A stretch of DNA of 6,376 bases from an uncultured Muribaculaceae bacterium. Lineage in GTDB: Bacteria > Bacteroidota > Bacteroidia > Bacteroidales > Muribaculaceae. The notes under the pieces were generated by a model. The model saw only the letters and a program-made list of their open reading frames with translations. It searched no databases and was not told the DNA's origin. The stretch covers positions 1 to 6,376 of the forward strand of contig CAJTRC010000090.1 of assembly GCA_910578365.1 (NCBI GenBank), read 5' to 3'. The translations under genes were made by a program, and so were the position numbers. Positions 1 to 5,418 of the stretch are shown here, piece by piece; position 1 is the first letter of the stretch, and every line of letters begins with the position of its first letter.

Positions 1-23
1 ACGAACATTTATTTTTAAGAATT

Positions 24-59
24 ACCCCCGAATAAGCCCGTGATGGGTTCATCGGGGGT
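24..59. terminator. GC-rich hairpin, possible terminator
   Basis: The outer stem pairs 24-31 (ACCCCCGA) with 52-59 (TCGGGGGT), eight Watson-Crick pairs. An inner stem pairs 35-39 (AGCCC) with 45-49 (GGGTT), with one G-T wobble, around a short loop. On the plus strand it is followed by TTCTTTG, a weak T-rich tail. On the minus strand the next bases are TAATTCTT. It could end a gene entering from the left on the plus strand, or the SMI1/KNR4 transcript on the minus strand. Neither tail is a strong U-tract, so the direction is left open. Confidence 0.45.
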
Positions 60-61
60 TC

Positions 62-119
62 TTTGTAAAGTTACAAAATATCTATGACTCTGCCAAATAA
101 TCAGTTAACCATTAACTGA
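62..119. repeat. Two small perfect inverted repeats in AT-rich DNA
   Basis: Two perfect short palindromes lie within 60 bases. The first pairs TTTGTAA (62-68) with TTACAAA (71-77) around AG. The second pairs TCAGTTAA (101-108) with TTAACTGA (112-119) around CCA. They lie between the 24-59 hairpin and the end of a short open frame at 126. They could be protein-binding sites or weak terminator stems. AT-rich DNA gives short palindromes by chance, so no role is assigned. Confidence 0.35.
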
Positions 120-125
120 ATATCC

Positions 126-281
126 CTAAATTAATTCAGCCGTTATTCGTTCGTCTGTTTCATTGGGCATAGCACCCATTAAAGCTAATTGTTCAACTTC
201 TTTTCTCATAACAATGTTGTTACTAATGGTTTGGTGAGGAACAGCGTTTAGCTGTTGGCTCGACCTTGTTACCAACCTTAA
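126..281 (-). pseudogene. Short open frame after SMI1/KNR4, possible gene remnant
   Basis: Directly after the TAA stop of the SMI1/KNR4 gene the same frame stays open for 51 codons to a TAG at 126-128. The only early ATG is at 207-209, giving a 27-residue peptide that starts MRKEVEQLALMGAMPNETDE. The part before that ATG has no ATG start and begins at the preceding stop. The polar, protein-like C-terminal composition suggests the tail of a lost coding region, for example a toxin or Rhs-type fragment. No family is recognised. It may equally be chance open frame in AT-rich DNA. The region also holds a 6-bp hairpin, AACAGC (240-245) with GCTGTT (251-256). Confidence 0.22.
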
Positions 282-911
282 TTATAATTCAGAGAAATCA
301 AAAAGATTGAAGAACTTATCAAACTTCTCTTCTGTTCTACATGACAAAAATATTCCGTCATCTGTTGGTGTATTGTCGGCTTTATAGAAATACCAAATCA
401 GATTATCTTGATATGCATATATGATTAGAGCATTATATTGCACAACTTTATTCCATTCCTTTTGTACATATTCCAATATAGCAGGATAGGCTTCTTCGTT
501 TTCAGCTATTCCGCTAAACTCAAAGCCTCCTTGTGCGCAATTATAATACATCGTTAATAGAATAAAATCCATTAATCCAATCGGTTCTGTTATCCAACCT
601 TCATCATCACTATACTTAACCCAGATTGTGGTATCATGTATTGTAGTAGCCCATATACACACTTCTTGATTTTCTGCAAGAAAGATAATCTTTTCACCAT
701 CAGATTGTAATTCGTCTAATGGCAAGAACCGTTGGAACGAAGAAGCCAATACCTCTACTTTTCCAACAGATAAATAAAAATGCTTTAGAGCTTCCGGCAT
801 TGTTAGTCCAAGCATATTTTCAGCTTGTTTGATTTCATCCGTTGTGTAACCGTCATTTGCAGTTAATTTTCTGCCTAATAACTGTTCTGCTGTTTGAATA
901 ATGTTCTTCAT
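282..911 (-). CDS. SMI1/KNR4 (SUKH) family protein, probable orphan immunity protein
   Basis: A 209-residue soluble protein without signal peptide or membrane segment. The SMI1/KNR4 signature is at residues 23-50: a helix with alternating acidic residues (TTDEIKQAENMLG), then LTMPEALKHFYLSVG. This matches the family pattern of an acidic helix, LGxxLP and a FY-containing helix ending in G. The middle part (62-110) has the usual FLPLDEL strand and tryptophan-rich strands (CIWATTI, TTIWVKY, EGWITEP). Bacterial SUKH proteins often neutralise polymorphic toxins such as nucleases, but no toxin gene is visible here, so the immunity role is inferred. The start is an ATG at 909-911, and no Bacteroidetes promoter box was found in the 82-base gap upstream. 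The gene is strikingly AT-rich (16 of 60 G+C at 421-480) compared with genes further right, which suggests recent acquisition. Confidence 0.85.
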   Translation of the reverse strand: MKNIIQTAEQLLGRKLTANDGYTTDEIKQAENMLGLTMPEALKHFYLSVGKVEVLASSFQRFLPLDELQSDGEKIIFLAENQEVCIWATTIHDTTIWVKYSDDEGWITEPIGLMDFILLTMYYNCAQGGFEFSGIAENEEAYPAILEYVQKEWNKVVQYNALIIYAYQDNLIWYFYKADNTPTDDGIFLSCRTEEKFDKFFNLFDFSEL

Positions 912-942
912 ATTTTAATTGTTGGTAATGTATTTATAAGAT

Positions 943-987
943 CACCTGTTGGTGTTGTTTGTTTTGGTAAACGACACCCGGCAGGTG
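943..987. repeat. Long imperfect hairpin between BatD-like and SMI1/KNR4 genes
   Basis: CACCTG (943-948) pairs with CAGGTG (982-987), GGTGT (951-955) with ACACC (974-978), and GTTT (957-960) with AAAC (969-972), with one T-G wobble and a small internal loop; the terminal loop is 961-968. It starts seven bases past the stop codon of the BatD-like gene and precedes the SMI1/KNR4 start. Position suits a transcription terminator for the BatD-like gene or an attenuator in the SMI1 leader, but no T-tract follows on either strand. Confidence 0.5.
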
Positions 988-993
988 TGTTTC

Positions 994-2367
994 CTAATCT
1001 CTAATAGCTGCACTCTGTGTCAGTGCGTCCCTTATTCTTCGAACATTCCGTTTGGCATAACCGAACGAGAATGGCGAAGTACGCTTGTTCAGGTCATTCA
1101 CACTGTTGACCCATACCTGCCCTTTGTCGAACACGATGAAAATCTGCTCTCCCCATGTCAGATGCCAGATGGCGGGATTGGTATGCGCCACGATGCAGTC
1201 CTCACCGTAATGATCGACATCCCAGTCATAAGTTGCCGCCAGATTATATATCCTGTCATAAATCGCCTGCTCGTCCAGCGTGGTCGGTATGCTTTGGAAA
1301 TCCAGCTTGCGCCGCTGGTGGCGATATGACAGATAAGCAAGCGGCACAAACGCAATGCCGAGCCAGAATAAGACAGACATGAACAGACTGTCTGTATAGA
1401 TCGCAACTCCCGTTGTGGCAAGAAACAGCACGGAAAAAAGCAATAGCGTGTGCGATACGCCATAATGGGTATACGCCCAGCTTACAGTCAGAGGCAGAGC
1501 CTTCTTTTCCAACACGAATTCGGCAAGAAGGGCATCCTTATCCTCTCGGTAGCGACGTCTGCAAGCAAGCCACCATGCCAACTCGAACAATGCGCCAGCA
1601 ACCACGATGGCAATAAGGAAGTCCGCACCGGCTAATTTGCCTTTTTTCGGTTTGACGGAATATGGTTTGCCACCAAAGGTCAGCTCCTCGCAGGACACCT
1701 CATAACTGTCATCGTTAAAGAAATACTCGTAAACGTATTCTTCCTTGCCGTTGGAAATTGAAAAGGACTTGCGGGTAGGTCGGAATATTTTCCCGTTGAT
1801 GGACAGCAGTGGCGGGTTCTGGTCGGGACAGGCATTGCAGGTCAGCGTGGCACAGTATTTTGCGTAACCGCCAGCCATCCGCCCCACCTTCAAACTGCAT
1901 TTCAGTTTGTTCATATCCACTACAGCAGGATGTACGGTTACACGGCATTCCGGGGTGGTATATGTTCGGTTGCCTGCCTTTACGGATGCGGAAGGGAGTT
2001 CGACCTCTCCGCTCTGTCTGAACTGCACAATATAACTGAATCCGCTTTCACGGCTCTTTCTTCCCACTCCGTTTATAATGGCGTAGCTGCTGCCTTCATG
2101 TGACTTCGGACCTTCTATCACTTCAATGCTGCTGTTGAACACCGGAGGAGAAACCGAATCGAATTGTGCATTGACCAGCGCATACGTCAGTTCCACCACT
2201 TGTCCCGCACGGATCTCCCGCATCGTGTCAGCCTTTATGTGGAAATACACGGAGTCTGCTGTATTCGAAGCGCACACCCGAACTACCGACAACAATGCGG
2301 ATATCAATATACAGTAGATTTGCATGCTACTGACTGGCGGTCTTGTTATGTTGCCTTTATTTTTCAT
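994..2367 (-). CDS. BatD-like membrane protein with extra C-terminal domain
   Basis: A 457-residue envelope protein. A signal peptide or N-terminal anchor lies at about 15-35 (MQIYCILISALLSVV). The exported part (about 36-240) resembles the BatD 'oxygen tolerance' beta-sandwich repeat: YFHIKADTMREIRAGQVVELTYALVNAQFD, then the paired aromatic strand SGFSYIVQFRQSGEVELP and a cysteine-containing second segment (C172, C177, C180, C226). Hydrophobic helices follow at about 249-269, 305-324 and 327-347, then a soluble C-terminal domain (about 360-457) rich in W and D that I cannot name. The usual Bat partners (BatA/BatB von Willebrand proteins, MoxR ATPase) are absent nearby, so the function is unknown. 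It starts eight bases after the 70-aa gene and is likely co-transcribed with it. The chosen ATG gives a long n-region; M15 (start at 2325) is an alternative start directly before the signal peptide. Confidence 0.72.
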   Translation of the reverse strand: MKNKGNITRPPVSSMQIYCILISALLSVVRVCASNTADSVYFHIKADTMREIRAGQVVELTYALVNAQFDSVSPPVFNSSIEVIEGPKSHEGSSYAIINGVGRKSRESGFSYIVQFRQSGEVELPSASVKAGNRTYTTPECRVTVHPAVVDMNKLKCSLKVGRMAGGYAKYCATLTCNACPDQNPPLLSINGKIFRPTRKSFSISNGKEEYVYEYFFNDDSYEVSCEELTFGGKPYSVKPKKGKLAGADFLIAIVVAGALFELAWWLACRRRYREDKDALLAEFVLEKKALPLTVSWAYTHYGVSHTLLLFSVLFLATTGVAIYTDSLFMSVLFWLGIAFVPLAYLSYRHQRRKLDFQSIPTTLDEQAIYDRIYNLAATYDWDVDHYGEDCIVAHTNPAIWHLTWGEQIFIVFDKGQVWVNSVNDLNKRTSPFSFGYAKRNVRRIRDALTQSAAIRD

Positions 2368-2375
2368 TTCCGGTT

Positions 2376-2588
2376 CTACAATTTGGATGCAATTCGTAAA
2401 TCCGGCAGGCGGAAAGCGGCTGACGCCTTGTATGCAGAGTCGTTGCCGGCCATTTCCTTGCCTGTGTCTTGGGCGAGCAGTCGGGCTATAGCCTGACTGT
2501 TCGCATAGTCTACCGGTATGTAGTCCGCACCGTCACTTGTTTCTTTATGCAGCACGATGCTTCCTCTTTGTTTCTGAACCTTATCCAT
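2376..2588 (-). CDS. Hypothetical 70-aa protein, first gene after TetR-type operator
   Basis: A short soluble protein without recognisable domain, signal peptide or membrane helix. Residues 1-30 are mixed and basic (MDKVQKQRGSIVLHKETSDG), the middle reads as an amphipathic helix (ANSQAIARLLAQDTGKEMAG), and the end is basic (RLPDLRIASKL). Support for a real gene comes from context: its ATG lies about 18 bases after the transcription start predicted from the promoter at 2613-2620, and its stop is only eight bases before the BatD-like start on the same strand. It would therefore be the first cistron of a two-gene operon controlled by the palindrome at 2637-2656. No Shine-Dalgarno is evident, which is normal in Bacteroidetes. 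It may alternatively be a chance open frame in a leader. Confidence 0.5.
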   Translation of the reverse strand: MDKVQKQRGSIVLHKETSDGADYIPVDYANSQAIARLLAQDTGKEMAGNDSAYKASAAFRLPDLRIASKL

Positions 2589-2612
2589 GTCGCTGAATTT
2601 TGCTTCATGCTA

Positions 2613-2645
2613 CAAAGATAAAACAAAAATTCCACATTTTGAACA
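2613..2645 (-). promoter_or_regulatory. Bacteroidetes-type promoter for 70-aa/BatD-like operon
   Basis: Read on the minus strand, TATCTTTG (2620-2613) is an exact match to the -7 consensus TAnnTTTG. The -33 position (about 2640-2645) has no TTTG and is instead occupied by the right-hand half of a palindrome read in this direction. Transcription would start near 2606, leaving a leader of about 18 bases before the ATG at 2588. The weak -33 is compatible with a regulated promoter. Confidence 0.65.
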
Positions 2646-2656
2646 CTCGTTCAAAA
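2637..2656. promoter_or_regulatory. Perfect palindrome, likely TetR-family operator
   Basis: TTTTGAAC (2637-2644) and GTTCAAAA (2649-2656) are perfect inverted arms around ACTC. The 8+4+8 form, with TGAAC/GTTCA halves, is typical of operators bound by TetR-family dimers. It lies 31 bases downstream of the TetR gene's stop and covers the -33 region of the promoter with its -7 box at 2613-2620, so binding would block RNA polymerase. That the neighbouring TetR protein is the one that binds is inferred from proximity. The T/A-rich stretch at 2657-2687 shows no strong terminator for the TetR gene. Confidence 0.68.
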
Positions 2657-2687
2657 ACAATAAAAGTTAAAAAAAATCAAAACTGTA

Positions 2688-3302
2688 TCAGGCTTTAAGC
2701 AGCGAATAGATGTAGCGGAAGTTTTCTGCCAGTTTGTCCACGGTCAAACCGTTCAGAAATGCCTGTTCGTATGATAGTCCTAAAAACATTTGCCGAAACA
2801 TGGTAGCCGCTTTCTTCACGTCGGTGTCGCTCTTGATTTCTCCGCTGTCTTTTGCTTTCTGTACGACTTTCGCCCACAGGTCCAGGTCGTGGCTGAACAT
2901 TCTTTCGATTTTCGGCCTGATGCCCGGATAGTACATGCGCACTTGCGATAGGAAATGAAAGTAGTAGAAGTTGGGGCTACAATCATGCGGGTCGGCATTG
3001 TCGCCAATCAGCTCAACAATCTTTTTCATTGAAGCGGCTACGCCTGCCACGTATTGCCCGATGAACTCTGCCAAAGTGTCGGCAGGCGCGGCAAACTTGT
3101 TTTCCGGCTCGTGCATTTTTAACACGTATTTGTCCGCCACGGCCATGAACAAATCCAGCTTGTGCGGGAAATAATAAACTATACCCGTTTTTGTCAGCCC
3201 GCAGGCTTTGGCAAGCGTGATGATGCTTGCTTTCTCGTAGTTCATCCTGACAAATACGCCGAACGCTTTATCTATTACTTCGTCACGACTGGATATTATC
3301 AT
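2688..3302 (-). CDS. TetR/AcrR family transcriptional regulator
   Basis: A 204-residue one-component repressor. The N-terminal DNA-binding domain covers about 1-55: helix 1 (SRDEVIDKAFGVFVRMNYEKAS), then the helix-turn-helix ITLAKACGLTKTGIVYYF at about 28-45, with the family's characteristic G-(I/V)-YYF end followed by HKLDLF. Residues 60-204 form the helical, poorly conserved ligand-binding and dimerisation domain; the ligand cannot be predicted. The length is typical. The start at 3302 is the first ATG and leaves 37 bases to the sialidase stop, without a promoter box between, so it is probably transcribed with the sialidase. The perfect palindrome just past its end, over the promoter of the next operon, is the probable target. 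No copy of the full palindrome occurs upstream of its own start, so autoregulation is not evident. Confidence 0.93.
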   Translation of the reverse strand: MIISSRDEVIDKAFGVFVRMNYEKASIITLAKACGLTKTGIVYYFPHKLDLFMAVADKYVLKMHEPENKFAAPADTLAEFIGQYVAGVAASMKKIVELIGDNADPHDCSPNFYYFHFLSQVRMYYPGIRPKIERMFSHDLDLWAKVVQKAKDSGEIKSDTDVKKAATMFRQMFLGLSYEQAFLNGLTVDKLAENFRYIYSLLKA

Positions 3303-3339
3303 ACACGTCTGTTTTTAATCGGTTAATTAGAGCCTCATG

Positions 3340-4461
3340 TCACCAAGCGGAGATGCTCACTTTGGTAAACCACAGATGCAGACCATGCTGCGCACTGAGC
3401 TCCTCGGATAGTATGCCCAGCCGGCCGTCGGGCATAAGCACCATGGCTGAATACGACGAAGGCGCGGGGCAGACTTCGAATACCTTCTCCCAGTTGTCGC
3501 CACGTCGGTCGCCAACAAAAACCGACACATTGCTGCGTTCGCTGTTGCTGTCGCAGATGCTGTGCAGCAGGCGTCCGTCGGGCAGCATGAGTATGTCGCC
3601 GTTTATGGCCGGGTCGGGCAGTGTGGCGCTGAACTCCGGCTTCGACCAGCTTTGACCGCCGTCGGTACTGCGGGCGAATTTGCGCCATCCCTGCCTGCGG
3701 TTGCGTATGCTCATAAGCAGACTGCCGTCGGCCAACTGTACAATCTTCGACTCGTCGCCGTCTTCGTCGACAGGCTGCGGCATTATCTGCCAGCTGTGGC
3801 CGCCATCGGTGCTGCGCACCGCATATACCTGCAACCGACCCCACTTCTCCTGTTCGGGCTTCGCAATCAGACAGAACCACATGGTACCGTCGCTGCATGT
3901 AAGTATGCCGCCCGACGAGGCAAAAGCGGTAACAGCCTTTACGGGCGCCTTGCCATACCAGTCGAAAAGCGACGGTGTAATGTCGGCCGGCTGACTCCAG
4001 CTAAGACCACCGTCGCTGCTGCGGCATGAATATATATATGCGTGGTTGTCGGGAGTTGAATTCCACAGGCCGTTGCCATGGGTAAACACACACACCAGGT
4101 CGCCGCTACGGCGGTCAACGCCCAAAGCCGGGTCGCCGTATCCGCCGTTCTCGTCGCATGCGGCAATGGTAATGGCCGGACTCCAGTTCTGGCCGCCGTC
4201 GGTACTGCGCCGGCACACTACGTCGATATTGCCGGGGAGGTCGCCTTCAGAATCGCGACGGCGGTCGGCCACGGCCACAATAGCACCGTCGCTGCTTATG
4301 GCCAAAGCGGGTATGCGATAGAACTTCGACACTGAGTCCGGCCCGCCGAATACAAGCGAGCGTAGCAGCACACAGTCGTCGGAAACACCGGGCACACGGG
4401 CCGAAATGTCATAAAACGCGAGCATCAGTGCCAGCAAAATGCTTAATCTTAATTTTAACAT
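3340..4461 (-). CDS. Exo-alpha-sialidase (GH33 neuraminidase), secreted
   Basis: A 373-residue enzyme expected to release terminal sialic acid from glycans outside the cytoplasm. The N-terminus (MLKLRLSILLALMLAF, cut near residue 21) is a Sec signal peptide without lipobox. The six-bladed propeller hallmarks are present: FYRIPAL with R49, four Asp boxes (86-93, 148-155, 217-224, 265-272, all SxDGGxxW) and a degenerate fifth at 317-324. By comparison with known bacterial sialidases, R49, R253 and R309 form the arginine triad, R68 and D74 match the next arginine and the acid/base aspartate, and E237 with Y337 form the nucleophile pair. All are present, so it should be active. It lacks the extra N-terminal domain of larger Bacteroides NanH enzymes. 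No SusC/SusD or sialic-acid catabolic genes are nearby. A TetR gene follows at 37 bases; a 30-codon frame precedes it. Confidence 0.95.
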   Translation of the reverse strand: MLKLRLSILLALMLAFYDISARVPGVSDDCVLLRSLVFGGPDSVSKFYRIPALAISSDGAIVAVADRRRDSEGDLPGNIDVVCRRSTDGGQNWSPAITIAACDENGGYGDPALGVDRRSGDLVCVFTHGNGLWNSTPDNHAYIYSCRSSDGGLSWSQPADITPSLFDWYGKAPVKAVTAFASSGGILTCSDGTMWFCLIAKPEQEKWGRLQVYAVRSTDGGHSWQIMPQPVDEDGDESKIVQLADGSLLMSIRNRRQGWRKFARSTDGGQSWSKPEFSATLPDPAINGDILMLPDGRLLHSICDSNSERSNVSVFVGDRRGDNWEKVFEVCPAPSSYSAMVLMPDGRLGILSEELSAQHGLHLWFTKVSISAW

Positions 4462-4464
4462 CTG

Positions 4465-4557
4465 TCAGGATTTGTTTTTCAGGCGTGTTCGTATCATTGC
4501 TATAACGATAACTAAAATAGCAATTATACAAATTATCAAAATAAATAATGACTGCAT
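4465..4557 (-). CDS. Possible 30-aa membrane microprotein upstream of sialidase
   Basis: ATG at 4555-4557 opens 30 codons to a TGA at 4465-4467. The peptide begins MQSLFILIICIIAILVI, continues as one uninterrupted hydrophobic helix to about residue 22, and ends in the basic tail RTRLKNKS. This is the pattern of a single-span membrane protein with a positive cytoplasmic end. The stop is followed by three bases (CAG) and then the sialidase ATG, and both frames are the same, so translational coupling is possible. Against it: a candidate promoter at 4560-4589 would start transcription at or inside this ATG, and AT-rich DNA often encodes hydrophobic stretches. No family is recognised. Confidence 0.4.
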   Translation of the reverse strand: MQSLFILIICIIAILVIVIAMIRTRLKNKS

Positions 4558-4559
4558 AT

Positions 4560-4589
4560 CAGAAGTAATATTTATCGGAATCGTTCAAA
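4560..4589 (-). promoter_or_regulatory. Weak candidate promoter upstream of sialidase
   Basis: On the minus strand TTTG (4589-4586) is followed after 18 bases by TACTTCTG (4567-4560), one mismatch from TAnnTTTG. Spacing is one base short of the usual 19-21. Predicted transcription would start near 4553, giving the sialidase a leader of about 90 bases. The TTTG lies in TTTGAACGA (4589-4581), which is identical to part of the palindrome at 2637-2656. Otherwise the 158-base gap between the small membrane protein gene and the sialidase shows no terminator. Confidence 0.3.
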
Positions 4590-4619
4590 CCATCGAGTTT
4601 TGCGGGCAGAACGTAAATT

Positions 4620-4883
4620 TTACTGATTGCGGCGGATGCGTTTTTTCAGTTTCTGAACTCCGGTCTTGCCAAGAATCAGCAATGCACTATATTGCAAAGC
4701 CTTGGCAAGACCGAACAGTATTGTCCACAGAATAACTTTGGTTTCTGCCGAAACCGGCAGCAGCATCTGGCCGAACGACAGCGAATAGCACAGCAGGCAG
4801 CAACACGCCACTGCCACTCCGGTGCGGAACGACAGTCCGGCCAACCACAGCCGCAGGCGTCCGAAACTCTGCTTAAAGCCCAT
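4620..4883 (-). CDS. Small two-helix inner-membrane protein, function unknown
   Basis: An 87-residue protein with two predicted membrane helices, about 22-43 (GVAVACCCLLCYSLSFGQMLL) and about 50-72 (VILWTILFGLAKALQYSALLIL). The short N-terminus (KQSFGRLRLWLAG) and the tail (KLKKRIRR) are basic, so both ends should face the cytoplasm, leaving a short periplasmic loop near PVSAET. The sequence looks like a small conserved Bacteroidales membrane protein, but I cannot assign a function. Its ATG lies inside the end of the NUDIX gene with an 11-base overlap, which indicates coupled translation as the last gene of the DUF1893-NUDIX operon. Three adjacent cysteines (C27-C29) and C32 cluster in the first helix. 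Confidence 0.8.
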   Translation of the reverse strand: MGFKQSFGRLRLWLAGLSFRTGVAVACCCLLCYSLSFGQMLLPVSAETKVILWTILFGLAKALQYSALLILGKTGVQKLKKRIRRNQ

Positions 4884-5418
4884 GTTTCATGGCATAATAT
4901 TTCCACAACGGTGCCGCCATGGTGGCCTGGCGGATTTTGTCGCCGCGCAGCATATCGAACAGTTCTTCCTCTGTAAAAAGTTTCACCTCTATATCCTCTG
5001 TGGAGTCGAGATGCTGCTCGCTTAGTTTCTCCACATCAGTGGCCAGATATGAATACGACAGATTGTTGTTGGCCGCCGCATTGGGCGATAGAACCGTCAG
5101 CAGCTGCCACTGCCCGTTGCCATAGCCGGTTTCTTCCAGCAGTTCGCGCCGGGCGCCCTCCAGCGGGTCTTCGCCTTCCTCGACACAGCCGGCCACCAGC
5201 TCGGTAAGCACCTCGCCCAGAGCATGGCGGTACTGCTCAACCATAAGGTAGCGCCAGTCGGTAGTGCGGGCAATAATATTGACCCAGGTGGGATATTCAA
5301 GCACATAGTACTCGGGGTGAATGGTGCCGTCGGGCAACTCCAGACGGTCGCGGCGTGCTGTGAGCCACGGGCGCCGGAACAGATACTCACTGCTTAGCAG
5401 TTTCCATTTTTTTACCAT
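4873..5418 (-). CDS. NUDIX hydrolase, ADP-ribose pyrophosphatase type
   Basis: A 181-residue cytoplasmic enzyme that should cleave a nucleoside diphosphate linked to another moiety, most likely ADP-ribose or a nucleotide sugar. The Nudix box is complete at 77-99: G77, E83, R91-E92, E95-E96, G98, so the metal-binding RELLEE core is intact. The N-terminal part (LELPDGTIHPEYYVLEYP, about 27-43) and the strand VNIIARTTDWRYLMVEQYRHALGE before the box are typical of the ADP-ribose pyrophosphatase subgroup. After the box, SPNAAANNNLSYSYLA replaces the SPG-type motif seen in many of these, so the exact substrate is open. The ATG overlaps the stop of the DUF1893 gene in ATGGTAA (7 bases), and its own end overlaps the next gene by 11 bases: a tightly coupled operon. 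Confidence 0.92.
   Translation of the reverse strand: MVKKWKLLSSEYLFRRPWLTARRDRLELPDGTIHPEYYVLEYPTWVNIIARTTDWRYLMVEQYRHALGEVLTELVAGCVEEGEDPLEGARRELLEETGYGNGQWQLLTVLSPNAAANNNLSYSYLATDVEKLSEQHLDSTEDIEVKLFTEEELFDMLRGDKIRQATMAAPLWKYYAMKHGL

Noticed and set aside
240..281. Integron attC-like site near GTTAC and AACAGC/GCTGTT
   Set aside because: The arms do not follow the paired R/L box layout of attC sites and no second copy or integrase is visible.
949..1329. 126-codon plus-strand open frame
   Set aside because: Antisense to the end of the BatD-like gene, without family features or a promoter; a shadow frame.
3335..3898. 187-codon minus-strand open frame
   Set aside because: Shifted frame within the GC-rich sialidase; low-complexity R/A/Q-rich product, while the sialidase frame holds all catalytic motifs.
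3646..4206. Four similar DNA segments resembling a dispersed repeat
   Set aside because: They encode the Asp boxes (SxDGGxxW) of the sialidase at 3646-3669, 3790-3813, 3997-4020 and 4183-4206, so protein conservation explains the similarity.
3562..4335. Several plus-strand open frames opposite the sialidase
   Set aside because: Long antisense frames are expected opposite GC-rich codons; none shows a domain or start signal.
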